This document shows, one piece after another, positions 51,940-59,798 of a stretch of 64,000 nt of DNA. The DNA comes from Paenibacillus gallinarum. Lineage in GTDB: Bacteria > Bacillota > Bacilli > Paenibacillales > Paenibacillaceae. The stretch spans positions 62,001 through 126,000 of the forward strand of contig NZ_JACSQL010000001.1 in assembly GCF_014836635.1 (NCBI RefSeq), given 5' to 3'. The number at the start of each line of letters is the position of its first letter. Position 1 is the stretch's first letter. Below the pieces are notes generated by a model that did no database searches, was not told where the DNA came from, and saw nothing but the letters and a program-made list of their open reading frames with translations. Made by a program: the position numbers and the translations under genes.

Positions 51940-54153
51940 TTGTCAGAGCTATCCGCAGTTGAAGTGAACGATGAGAAACTGAAGAAAGAACAGGAAGAGC
52001 GTATTGTTAATCAGGTCGCTAAAGAACTTTCGCTCTCACTTAAACAGGTAAGAACAACCGTGTCCTTGTTGAACGAAGGGAATACCATTCCTTTTATAGC
52101 TAGGTACCGTAAAGAAATGACAGGCGAGCTGGACGAGAATGAGCTGCGTCTGATTGAAGAAAGAACGATCTACCTTCGTAATCTAGAAGATCGCAAAGTG
52201 GAAGTTATCCGGATTATTGAAGAGCAGGGCAAACTGACGGAAGAACTAGCTAAATCAATCAAACAAGCGGTCAAACTTCAAGAAGTAGAAGATTTGTACC
52301 GTCCTTATCGTCAAAAACGTAAAACCCGTGCGAGTGTAGCGAAAGAAAAAGGGCTTGAGCCATTGTCCGAGTGGATCTGGAATCAGCCGAAACAAGGAAA
52401 TGTAATGGAAGAAGCTGCTCGTTATGTGAATGAAGAGCTTGGAGTAGATAGTGCAGATACGGCGCTGCAAGGAGCGAAGGATATTCTAGCTGAGAATATC
52501 GCAGATGATGCATCCATTCGTTCATGGGTAAGAAGATATACACTGGATCACGGTATGCTGACTTCGGAAGCGAAGGATATCGATGTGGAATCCGTATATG
52601 AGAATTACTATGACTACCGTGAACTCGCTAAAAAAATGCCGCCGCATCGAATTCTTGCAATTAACCGCGGAGAACGTGAAGGCATACTGAAAGTTGGACT
52701 CGATGTTAATGCAGAACCGGTTCATAACTATATTGGCCGTCAGATACTGAAACCATCGTCGGTCGTTAGTGACATCCTTGAAAATGTAATTATGGATGCA
52801 TATAAGCGTCTAATCGCTCCTTCCATTGAAAGAGAAGTTCGTACAGAGCTAACGGAAAAAGGCGAAGCACAGGCCATCTCCATCTTCTCAGGTAATCTGC
52901 GCAGCTTGCTTCTGCAGCCGCCGATTCCGAATAAACGTGTACTTGGTGTCGATCCTGCTTACCGGACTGGCTGTAAGCTTGCGGTTGTAGACGAAACAGG
53001 AAAACTGCTTGAAGTAGCTGTAACGTATCCGACACCGCCGAATAATAAGAAGCAGGAAGCATTAGCTAAGTTTAAAGAGCTGATCAGCAAATATGATATC
53101 GAATTGATTGTCATTGGAAACGGGACAGCTTCCCGTGAAACCGAGCAATTTGTAGCGGAAGTCATGCAAGAGATCGGAGATCCAGATCTTGCTTATCTGA
53201 TCGTGAATGAGGCAGGGGCGAGTGTATACTCCGCTTCCAAAATTGCACAGGAAGAATTCCCTGATCTAGACGTAGCGGAGCGCAGTGCTGCTTCCATTGC
53301 CCGCCGGGTTCAAGATCCACTGGCTGAACTTGTGAAGATTGATCCAAAAGCCATTGGTGTAGGTCAATACCAACATGATGTATCTCAAAAACATCTGGAG
53401 GAAAGCCTGAAAGCCGTAGTAGAATCTGCCGTTAACCATGTTGGCGTCGATGTGAATACAGCTTCTCCTTCGTTGTTGTCTTATGTAGCAGGAGTAAACT
53501 CCACAATTGCTAAAAATATTGTGAAATACCGTGAAGAGCATGGTAGGTTTTCTTCTCGTAAAGAATTGCAAAAAGTACCGCGTTTAGGTGCGAAGACGTT
53601 TGAACAATGTGCTGGGTTTATGCGTATTTCGGAAGGTGATAACCCGCTGGATAAGACAGCAATTCACCCGGAATCTTATTCTGTAGTTGACCGGGTCTTT
53701 GCAGAACTCAAAGTGGACCTGGATAAACTGGGAACGGAAGAACTGACACGGATCTTGGAAGAACAAAGCGCACAAGAACTTGCTGACAGAGTAGAAGTCG
53801 GTCTGCCGACACTGCGCGATATTCTTGAGAACTTACAGCGTCCGGGTCGTGACCCGCGTGAAGAGTTGCCGCTTCCTATTTTCCGTACCGATGTACTGAA
53901 GATTGAAGATCTGGAACCGGGAATGGAACTGCAAGGTACCGTTCGTAATGTAATTGACTTCGGTGCTTTTGTAGACATTGGTGTGAAAAGTGATGGACTA
54001 GTTCATATCTCGCAGCTTAGCAACGGTTTTGTAAAGCATCCAATGGATGTGGTATCTGTAGGAGATAATGTAACGGTATGGGTACTTAGCGTAGATTTGA
54101 AAAAGGGCCGCGTCGCTCTTACGATGAAGGACCCAAATCAAAACAATCAGTAA
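51940..54153 (+). CDS. tex: Tex family RNA-binding protein (YdcI-like)
   Basis: Cytoplasmic nucleic-acid-binding protein linked to transcription and stress. 737 residues from TTG 51940 (AGAGGGA before). N-terminal Tex helical region with TIPFIARYRKEMTGELDE, a YqgF/RNase H-like domain (VLGVDPAYRTGCKLAVVDETG, about 333-455), a helix-hairpin-helix region (SYVAGVNSTIAKNIVKYREEHG; LGAKTFEQCAGFMRI), and a C-terminal S1 domain (GTVRNVIDFGAFVDIGVKSD; VWVLSVDLKKGRVALTM, about 655-730). Length is normal. Followed by cmpA and sprT, as in B. subtilis. Confidence 0.95.
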   Translation: MSELSAVEVNDEKLKKEQEERIVNQVAKELSLSLKQVRTTVSLLNEGNTIPFIARYRKEMTGELDENELRLIEERTIYLRNLEDRKVEVIRIIEEQGKLTEELAKSIKQAVKLQEVEDLYRPYRQKRKTRASVAKEKGLEPLSEWIWNQPKQGNVMEEAARYVNEELGVDSADTALQGAKDILAENIADDASIRSWVRRYTLDHGMLTSEAKDIDVESVYENYYDYRELAKKMPPHRILAINRGEREGILKVGLDVNAEPVHNYIGRQILKPSSVVSDILENVIMDAYKRLIAPSIEREVRTELTEKGEAQAISIFSGNLRSLLLQPPIPNKRVLGVDPAYRTGCKLAVVDETGKLLEVAVTYPTPPNNKKQEALAKFKELISKYDIELIVIGNGTASRETEQFVAEVMQEIGDPDLAYLIVNEAGASVYSASKIAQEEFPDLDVAERSAASIARRVQDPLAELVKIDPKAIGVGQYQHDVSQKHLEESLKAVVESAVNHVGVDVNTASPSLLSYVAGVNSTIAKNIVKYREEHGRFSSRKELQKVPRLGAKTFEQCAGFMRISEGDNPLDKTAIHPESYSVVDRVFAELKVDLDKLGTEELTRILEEQSAQELADRVEVGLPTLRDILENLQRPGRDPREELPLPIFRTDVLKIEDLEPGMELQGTVRNVIDFGAFVDIGVKSDGLVHISQLSNGFVKHPMDVVSVGDNVTVWVLSVDLKKGRVALTMKDPNQNNQ

Positions 54154-54221
54154 AAATTCGTAAGGACAGCAAAAGCCGATGATGAGAATGTTCTATTTTT
54201 GATTCACCGGCTGGCAGCTGT

Positions 54222-54365
54222 TTAAAGATCAGGTTCATTAGCCATACCATGATGAGCGCCTGGGCGATTACGATAGAAGAACCAGCATTCGTTCAGCAGC
54301 CGAATCTGCCTTCGATCTTTCTTATGGAAAGCACGCATGAGTTGGTTACTAAGCCATTGGGGCAC
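54222..54365 (-). CDS. cmpA: cortex morphogenetic protein CmpA
   Basis: Short gene of 47 codons on the minus strand, starting at GTG 54365 after GGAGGAGGG. The product MPQWLSNQLMRAFHKKDRRQ continues I-R-L-L-N-E-C-W-F-F-Y-R and ends with a short polar tail. This matches the CmpA family: P-x-W-L...M-R-A-F at the start and I-x-L-L-N-x-C-W-F-F-Y-R. CmpA is an adaptor that controls cortex assembly in sporulation by taking part in degradation of SpoIVA with ClpXP. Position between tex and sprT is that of B. subtilis. Confidence 0.88.
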   Translation of the reverse strand: MPQWLSNQLMRAFHKKDRRQIRLLNECWFFYRNRPGAHHGMANEPDL

Positions 54366-54444
54366 TGGGAAATCCCTCCTCCATAGGTTCATTTCTGTAC
54401 GTTAGCATATGGGGAGAGAGCCCGAATTGTGCCAGTTCACATGA

Positions 54445-54486
54445 AAATAACCGTTCTACAAGGGATGTAGAACGGTTATTTGTGTC
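54445..54486. terminator. bidirectional terminator
   Basis: Sixteen-base arms AAATAACCGTTCTACA / TGTAGAACGGTTATTT with a 5-base loop and T-rich edges. Serves the minus-strand gene that ends at 54492. Confidence 0.75.
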
Positions 54487-54491
54487 GTTTT

Positions 54492-54860
54492 TTATAGTGG
54501 ATGAGTTAGCGTAAGTTCTTCTTCTTCGTACCATTGTTCAAGCTGTGCCTGAAGGGCACGAATCTCGGTTAACAGGGCGATCAGTGGATAGTGTTCTTCT
54601 TTTATAGCTGCAAAGGATTTCTCTAGATCGTTAATATAGGCAAGACCTTGTGTAATCGCATAGCGTTCTTCCAGCAGGTCCAGCTGATCACATTCAGCAA
54701 TGGCTCTAGGAAGTGTAGGAACAATATCGGCGGTCAGCTTATCGATCTCTTTATTCAGCCTAAGATTAAGTGCGCTGAGCTGATAAGCATAATCGGAAGG
54801 CATTTCCACAAATTCTAACTGATCGGCGTGTTGCAGAATAACGTATCGCATTTTAGACAT
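54492..54860 (-). CDS. hypothetical helical protein
   Basis: 122 residues from ATG 54860 (AGGGGAG about 11 bases upstream; an ATG at codon 4 is also possible, and the longer frame lacks a site). The sequence starts RYVILQHADQLEFVEMPSDY and is then almost all helix (LRLNKEIDKLTADIVPTL; EIRALQAQLEQWYEEEE), probably a coiled coil. No membrane part, no known motif. It reads away from sprT. No family recognised beyond Paenibacillus-type hypothetical proteins, from memory. Confidence 0.65.
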   Translation of the reverse strand: MSKMRYVILQHADQLEFVEMPSDYAYQLSALNLRLNKEIDKLTADIVPTLPRAIAECDQLDLLEERYAITQGLAYINDLEKSFAAIKEEHYPLIALLTEIRALQAQLEQWYEEEELTLTHPL

Positions 54861-54965
54861 ACGTGCATTTCTCCCCTTTAGTTCGGTCAGTGGTTCCTTG
54901 ACAGTGTATCCCAAGGTATACTTACAATCAAGTAGAAACAACGAAAGAAAGAGAGCTGAGCATAT

Positions 54966-55445
54966 ATGAATTCCATGACGAACGAAGAACTTCAGACATG
55001 GATTGAGCGCATCTCACTTGAAAGTTTTGGCGTTCCATTTCAGCATGAAGCCACGTTTAACAGCAGGCTAACCACGACAGGCGGCAGATACATGCTCCGC
55101 AGTCATCGAATAGAGATTAACCCGCATCAGCTTAAGGCTTATGGCAAAGAAGAAGTCGAGAAGATTATTAAGCATGAACTATGCCATTATCATCTACATA
55201 TACGAGGGAGGGGCTACCGCCATCGCGACCCTGAATTTAAACAGCTTTTAGCAAAAGTAGGGGGAAGTCGTTTTTGTCAGTCCTTGCCAGATGGAAAAGG
55301 CCGGAGAACCCTGCCCTATAAATATAAGCTTGTCTGCCAGAAGTGCGGGCAAACGTATCAGCGTAAGCGCAAGGTAGATGTTAAAAAGTATCGGTGCGGC
55401 AGATGCGGCGGTCCGCTTGTCATGTCGGAGATAGTCACTCCCTAA
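54966..55445 (+). CDS. SprT family metal-binding protein (YdcK-like)
   Basis: 159 residues with the zinc metalloprotease-like motif H-E-L-C-H (in IIKHELCHYHLHIRG, about residues 71-75) and a C-terminal zinc ribbon: CQKCGQTYQRKRKVDVKKYRCGRCGG (positions about 122-150; four Cys). This is the usual layout of bacterial SprT-like proteins, whose eukaryotic relatives cut DNA-protein crosslinks; the bacterial role is not settled. GAGAGCTGAG precedes the ATG at about 4 bases. Next to cmpA and tex as in B. subtilis. Confidence 0.9.
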   Translation: MNSMTNEELQTWIERISLESFGVPFQHEATFNSRLTTTGGRYMLRSHRIEINPHQLKAYGKEEVEKIIKHELCHYHLHIRGRGYRHRDPEFKQLLAKVGGSRFCQSLPDGKGRRTLPYKYKLVCQKCGQTYQRKRKVDVKKYRCGRCGGPLVMSEIVTP

Positions 55446-55472
55446 GTTTCATAGATGAAGGAGAGTATTCCA

Positions 55473-56216
55473 TTGCAACCTATTTTACGTGTAGAAAACT
55501 TGAGGAAAAAGTACGTAGGTCTAGATCGACCTTGGTTATTTGAGCAGGTGACAACAGATGTTTACCCAAATGATCGAATTGCACTGATTGGTGTATCTGG
55601 TCAAGGGAAGAGCACTTTGCTCCGCATTTTATCGAGATTGGACAAGCATGACGATGGTGTCTTGGAGTACAGCGGCGTTTCATATGAACAAGTGGACCCG
55701 AGAGAGTGGAGGACTCATATTGGTTATGTAGCGCAGCAGGCTGTGATGATCGAAGAAACAGTAGATGATAACCTTCGGCTGTATAGCTCCCTGCATCAGA
55801 AAACATATAATGAGGAACTGGCTCATCTTTTGCTAGAGAAGGTGGGTCTGTCTACCCTAGATCTTACTCAAAATGCAAAAAGTTTGTCTGGTGGGGAGAA
55901 ACAGCGTATTGCGCTTGTGCGATCTTTACTGATGCAGCCTGAGGTTCTCCTTCTTGATGAGATTACGGCTTCGCTGGATCAAGGAAGCAAGAAAAGGGTA
56001 GAAGAGCTTCTTCATGATTGGGCGGATACTCACCAAACTGCGATGATCTGGGTTACTCACGATCTGGAGCAAGCTAGACAGGTTTCAAATCGGGTATGGT
56101 TTATGGCCCAAGGAACATTGCTTCATGACCAAGGTTCTACTGAATTTTTTAAATATCCGGCAGATGATGAGGTTGCCCGGTTTCTGAATGCAGCGGGGGA
56201 AGGCAGGAACATATAA
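55473..56216 (+). CDS. fetA: ABC transporter ATP-binding protein (FetA/YbbL-like)
   Basis: 247 residues from TTG 55473, chosen because AAGGAGAG lies 7 bases before; the ATG at 55455 overlaps that site. Walker A GVSGQGKSTLLRIL, signature SLSGGEKQRIALVRSLL, Walker B LLLDEITASLDQGSK and switch His in WVTHDLEQ. Together with the following permease it forms a FetAB-type transporter; E. coli FetAB protects against iron excess and peroxide. The final A of the stop codon is directly followed by the permease ATG. Confidence 0.88.
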   Translation: MQPILRVENLRKKYVGLDRPWLFEQVTTDVYPNDRIALIGVSGQGKSTLLRILSRLDKHDDGVLEYSGVSYEQVDPREWRTHIGYVAQQAVMIEETVDDNLRLYSSLHQKTYNEELAHLLLEKVGLSTLDLTQNAKSLSGGEKQRIALVRSLLMQPEVLLLDEITASLDQGSKKRVEELLHDWADTHQTAMIWVTHDLEQARQVSNRVWFMAQGTLLHDQGSTEFFKYPADDEVARFLNAAGEGRNI

Positions 56217-56966
56217 ATGTCGATTGTAGCACTTAGTTTTACTCTAATCTTTGTCATGATTACAATGCTTGCTTCGGTATGGCAAAAGGTCGGTCTAGAA
56301 AAAGAAATTGCCATCGGAACCATTCGCTCTGCTATACAGCTTTTGCTTGTCGGATATGTTTTGCAATATATTTTTAACACTAAAAATCCTTTGCTCCTGC
56401 TGCTCATCATTTCAATCATGATCCTCGTGGCATCTTATAATGCATCGAAACGAGCGAAGGGGATAACCGGGATTGTCTGGCGGATCTTTGTATCGATTGC
56501 ACTCACGGAGCTGCTGATGATGGCACTCGTACTTGGTCTAGGTATTGTTGAGGTGTCTCCGCGTTACATTATTCCCATCAGCGGGATGACCATTGGGAAT
56601 GCGATGGTGGTAGCTGGGTTATTCTTAAACCGAATGAAGGAAGAAGTACAATCATCAAGACCAGAGATCGAAACTTTGCTCGCGCTGGGGGCAACAGCCA
56701 AGCAGGCAGTACATTCTCAATTGAAAAAAGCGGTAAAATCAAGCATGATTCCTACCATAGATAGTATGAAGACGGTAGGGATTGTTCAGCTTCCCGGTAT
56801 GATGACCGGGATGATTATAGCTGGTGCAGACCCAGTAGAAGCGGTAAAGTATCAAATACTTATTGTGTTTGCTTTTACAAGTTCTGCGGCAATTACGGCG
56901 ATTACGTTGTCACTACTGAGCTATAAATCGTGGTTTACAGCTGATTTAAGAGTCAAGGAAATTTGA
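56217..56966 (+). CDS. fetB: ABC transporter permease (FetB/UPF0014)
   Basis: 249 residues, seven hydrophobic helices, with the UPF0014 pattern: V-G-L-E-K-E-I-A-I-G-T-I-R-S-A-I-Q-L-L-L-V-G in the first loop, R-Y-I-I-P-I-S-G-M-T-I-G-N-A-M in the middle, and V-G-I-V-Q-L-P-G-M-M-T-G-M-I-I-A-G-A-D-P near the end. Zero spacing to the ATPase gene. A hairpin at its very end overlaps the promoter of the tRNA genes. Confidence 0.9.
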   Translation: MSIVALSFTLIFVMITMLASVWQKVGLEKEIAIGTIRSAIQLLLVGYVLQYIFNTKNPLLLLLIISIMILVASYNASKRAKGITGIVWRIFVSIALTELLMMALVLGLGIVEVSPRYIIPISGMTIGNAMVVAGLFLNRMKEEVQSSRPEIETLLALGATAKQAVHSQLKKAVKSSMIPTIDSMKTVGIVQLPGMMTGMIIAGADPVEAVKYQILIVFAFTSSAAITAITLSLLSYKSWFTADLRVKEI

Positions 56967-56998
56967 AGCTTGACTCTTCTTTAAAGTTTTGATAAATT
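56949..56998 (+). promoter_or_regulatory. tRNA promoter overlapping the fetB terminator hairpin
   Basis: TTGACT (56970-56975), 17 bases, TAAATT (56993-56998) ahead of tRNA-Asn. The -35 forms one arm of an AGAGTCAAG / CTTGACTCT hairpin (56949-56977) that spans the fetB stop codon. Confidence 0.5.
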
Positions 56999-57013
56999 AT
57001 ATGTAGTTAATGT

Positions 57014-57089
57014 TCCCTGATAGCTCAGTTGGTAGAGCACTCGACTGTTAATCGAGTTGTCACAGGTTCGAGCCCTGTTCGGGGAGCCA
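57014..57089 (+). tRNA. tRNA-Asn (GTT)
   Basis: Full cloverleaf: acceptor TCCCTGA / TCGGGGA, anticodon stem CTCGA / TCGAG with loop CTGTTAA, T-loop GTTCGAGCC, encoded GCCA end. Anticodon GTT at 57047-57049. Confidence 0.97.
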
Positions 57090-57096
57090 TTCTTTT

Positions 57097-57185
57097 GGAG
57101 AGATACCCAAGTGGCTATAAGGGGACCCTCTGCTAAGGGGTTAGACTGCGTAAGCGGTGCGAGGGTTCGAATCCCTCTCTCTCCG
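57097..57185 (+). tRNA. tRNA-Ser (GCT)
   Basis: Class II tRNA with long variable arm (CTGCGTAAGCGGT). Acceptor GGAGAGA / TCTCTCC, anticodon stem ACCCT / GGGGT with loop CTGCTAA; anticodon at 57132-57134. CCA is not encoded. Confidence 0.95.
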
Positions 57186-57203
57186 TTCGAAGAAAACATG
57201 GAA

Positions 57204-57224
57204 AGCCCGAGAGGGCTTTTTTTG
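57204..57224 (+). terminator. terminator of tRNA-Asn/Ser
   Basis: AGCCC-GAGA-GGGCT followed by seven T. Confidence 0.85.
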
Positions 57225-57361
57225 TTGTCTAAATTCTAGAGCTGAATGTTTGTATGCTATAATTGAAGGTCTATATTCTAGAATGTATAATTTCGTATTG
57301 TTATAAGAATGAGACGATACGAATGTAACTTTATAAAAATTATAAAAAGACGTGATTTATA

Positions 57362-57405
57362 AAAAGAGCACATGGAATTCGGAATTCCATGTGCTCTTTT
57401 TTCAT
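57362..57405. terminator. terminator of the HAD gene
   Basis: Near-perfect arms around GAGCACATGGAATTC and GAATTCCATGTGCTC with T and A runs at both edges. Works for the minus-strand HAD gene. Confidence 0.88.
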
Positions 57406-57410
57406 TATAT

Positions 57411-58286
57411 TTACCGATTGTTCACCGGTAGGTTTTTTAATTTTTGTTCAATGGCGTAGGCAACGCCATGTTCTGTATTTTTTAAAGTAACTTCTTTAGC
57501 AATTTCCTTGATCTTCGGATTCGCATTACCCATAGCTACAGAATGATGGACCATGGACAACATCGACACATCGTTAAAGCTGTCCCCGATCGCCATTGTA
57601 TCTTCCATGGATACTCCAAGACGGGATGCCAGTTTACTTAGCGCATTTCCTTTGGATGCTTCGGGATGTTCTACCTCAAAGTTATGATCTGCCGAAATGA
57701 CCATGGCTACATTCTCGTCGTTTCGGAACTGAGCTCGGCCTTTCTCCAGTTTCTCGGAGTCAAATGAAAGAGAAAGGATATTGTAAATTTCGGCACTCTC
57801 CGGGATGTTACGGTAACTCGGAATACGGACGATTCCCGTTTGTTCATATTGTTTCTCTGCGAGCCTTAGCAAACGATCCATACTCTCCTCCGGGTTCGCA
57901 CTAAGAGCCCGGTCAATTTCTATAGACATGAGTTGATGTCCCTGATTGGGAGAATAGATTGCTTGATCGGTGAGTACTTCATAATAAAATTCGTTCGCTT
58001 CCAGCCATTCGAGTATGCTAAACGCGATATTTCGATCCATAGGAATAGATTCGATTTTATTCTCATTTTCATCGTGGGTGGTAGCTCCATTAGCCGCAAT
58101 AACGGGTGTAACAAGTCCAGCCTTTTTACAGATGGCTCTTACATCAGCATGGGCCCTTCCTGTAGCGATGACTACATGGACCCCATTATTTTGGGCCAAA
58201 CGGATCGCTTCTGCATTTTCGGAACTAATCTGACTTTCGGTATTCAGCAGTGTTCCATCTAAATCAATCGCAATAAGTTTAATCAT
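57411..58286 (-). CDS. Cof-type HAD-superfamily phosphatase
   Basis: 291 residues with the four HAD motifs: D-L-D-G-T (residues 8-12), V-I-A-T-G-R, a Lys in S-K-G-N-A-L, and A-I-G-D-S-F-N-D-V-S-M-L. The long middle cap (about 85-205) marks type IIB (Cof) enzymes, which remove phosphate from sugar phosphates or cofactors; the substrate cannot be read. The start overlaps the stop of the DeoR gene by 4 bases (ATGA), so the regulator and phosphatase are one operon. The pair lies between two groups of tRNA genes. Confidence 0.9.
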   Translation of the reverse strand: MIKLIAIDLDGTLLNTESQISSENAEAIRLAQNNGVHVVIATGRAHADVRAICKKAGLVTPVIAANGATTHDENENKIESIPMDRNIAFSILEWLEANEFYYEVLTDQAIYSPNQGHQLMSIEIDRALSANPEESMDRLLRLAEKQYEQTGIVRIPSYRNIPESAEIYNILSLSFDSEKLEKGRAQFRNDENVAMVISADHNFEVEHPEASKGNALSKLASRLGVSMEDTMAIGDSFNDVSMLSMVHHSVAMGNANPKIKEIAKEVTLKNTEHGVAYAIEQKLKNLPVNNR

Positions 58287-59065
58287 GATAATTCCTCCTG
58301 TTCTTCACTAGAATCCGGCACTAAAACTTCCACTTGATGTTGTTCAAAGAAATCCATCATGGCTGCGCTCGGAAGTTGATCTGTGATAATGACATCAACT
58401 AGGGACCAGTCTGCAAATCGGTAAAAATAATTTCGACCAAATTTAGAATGATCCGCAAGAACGATGACCATTTCGGCTTGCTCCATCATCTTGCGTTTTA
58501 CTTTTCCTTCTTCATCATCTGCACTGAGTCCGTCTGTAGTAATTCCGCCGACTCCAATAAATGCTTTCTCAACATAATAATTAGATAGAGCTTCGATCAC
58601 AGAAGAACCATAAACATAGCGGTGTTCCTTATGAAGAATGCCGCCCAGAAGTCGGATATGGACCGAGTCCTTTTCGGATAGCAAATCAGCTGAGTTGATG
58701 GAGTTCGTAATCACGGTGCAATGATCGGCATGTAAAAATTCAGCACAGGCTTGAACCGTGGTAGAAGAGTCAAGAATGATACGGTCACCTTTGCGAACCA
58801 GAGCGGCAGCAAGTTTCCCGATCTTTTTCTTTTCTTCTGATACAATGACTAGTCGATCTTTATAATTTTTGAATTCCTGAATCGGGGAGGGGAGAAGCGC
58901 GCCTCCGCGAGTACGGACAATAAGGTCTTGTTCTTCGAGCTTAATGAGATCACGTCTCGCTGTATCTCTAGATACATCGAACTGATGACAAATCTCTTCA
59001 ATAGAAATTCGCCCCGCGTTAGCAAGGTGATCCATAATAAGTTGCATTCGTTCTTCCTGATACAA
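58283..59065 (-). CDS. DeoR/GlpR family transcriptional regulator
   Basis: 260 residues from TTG 59065 (AGGAGG is 7 bases before; ATG 59083 overlaps it). N-terminal helix-turn-helix (RISIEEICHQFDVSRDTARRDLIKLEEQDLIVRTRGGALL, about 20-60) and C-terminal sugar-phosphate-binding domain with KGDRIILDSSTTVQACAEFL and G-G-I-T-T-D-G-L-S. Such repressors answer to phosphorylated sugars; coupling with a HAD sugar phosphatase fits a role in sugar-phosphate control. No operator is evident upstream. Confidence 0.9.
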   Translation of the reverse strand: MYQEERMQLIMDHLANAGRISIEEICHQFDVSRDTARRDLIKLEEQDLIVRTRGGALLPSPIQEFKNYKDRLVIVSEEKKKIGKLAAALVRKGDRIILDSSTTVQACAEFLHADHCTVITNSINSADLLSEKDSVHIRLLGGILHKEHRYVYGSSVIEALSNYYVEKAFIGVGGITTDGLSADDEEGKVKRKMMEQAEMVIVLADHSKFGRNYFYRFADWSLVDVIITDQLPSAAMMDFFEQHQVEVLVPDSSEEQEELS

Positions 59066-59228
59066 TTGGAAACCTCCTAACAATGTGCATCAATATAAGT
59101 CATTTTAATGTTTTGTAAGTCAAATTGCAATATTTAAAACAAAATACCTTAATATAATAGGATTGAGCGCCATTTTTATAAGGAAACATAAGTTTTTATT
59201 TTTTTAATAAAAAATTTTAAAAAAGGGG

Positions 59229-59258
59229 TTGTCATGGCTATTTATATTATGTTATACT
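59229..59258 (+). promoter_or_regulatory. promoter of the second tRNA group
   Basis: TTGTCA (59229-59234), 18 bases, TATACT (59253-59258), 35 bases before tRNA-Glu. Confidence 0.6.
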
Positions 59259-59293
59259 CTATCTTGTCGCTGAAGAGCACAGAATGTTAATAA

Positions 59294-59365
59294 GGCCCGT
59301 TGGTCAAGGGGTTAAGACACCTCCCTTTCACGGAGGTAACAGGGGTTCGAATCCCCTACGGGTCA
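59294..59365 (+). tRNA. tRNA-Glu (TTC)
   Basis: Acceptor GGCCCGT / ACGGGTC, anticodon stem CCTCC / GGAGG with loop CTTTCAC, T-loop GGTTCGAATCC. Anticodon TTC at 59337-59339. No encoded CCA. Confidence 0.95.
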
Positions 59366-59437
59366 CTTTTTCTCTTAATGATTTATGAAGAAACCAATCC
59401 GTGTTATGGCAAATAACATCATGGAACTTCTCATCAA

Positions 59438-59513
59438 GAGCCATTAGCTCAGTTGGTAGAGCACCTGACTTTTAATCAGGGTGTCGAAGGTTCGAGCCCT
59501 TCATGGCTCACCA
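59438..59513 (+). tRNA. tRNA-Lys (TTT)
   Basis: Acceptor GAGCCAT / ATGGCTC, anticodon stem CCTGA / TCAGG with loop CTTTTAA, encoded ACCA end. Anticodon TTT at 59471-59473. Confidence 0.97.
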
Positions 59514-59528
59514 GTTATAATCTTATAT

Positions 59529-59611
59529 GCGGTCGTGGTGGAATGGCAGACACGCTACCTTGAGGGGGTAGTGGGTGTATACCCGTGGAGGTTCGAGTCC
59601 TCTCGACCGCA
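59529..59611 (+). tRNA. tRNA-Leu (GAG)
   Basis: Class II tRNA. Acceptor GCGGTCG / CGACCGC, anticodon stem CTACC / GGTAG with loop TTGAGGG, variable arm TGGGTGTATACCCGT. Anticodon GAG at 59562-59564. No encoded CCA. Confidence 0.95.
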
Positions 59612-59623
59612 TCATATCGAAGA

Positions 59624-59662
59624 AGAGCCTTATGCTTTTAGCATAAGGCTCTTTTTTATATC
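59624..59662 (+). terminator. terminator of the second tRNA group
   Basis: AGAGCCTTATGC / GCATAAGGCTCT with a 5-base loop, then TTTTTTAT. Confidence 0.9.
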
Positions 59663-59798
59663 TTCTCATTGATTTTCATAGTAAGAGGGATCATTTGGCA
59701 TTAAAAAAGGACTGTTTCCGGAACCGAATGAAGTATACGGGTCAAGAAAAGTCCTATGAGATTAGAAAGGATAATATTAAATTATATTGAAATGAAAT

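Noticed and set aside
51768..51962. 64-codon frame upstream of tex
   Set aside because: Lies in the inverted-repeat element and overlaps the tex start; no protein-like features.
57057..57239. Short frame across tRNA-Asn and tRNA-Ser
   Set aside because: Made of tRNA sequence; the same applies to 59481-59672 and 56981-57199.
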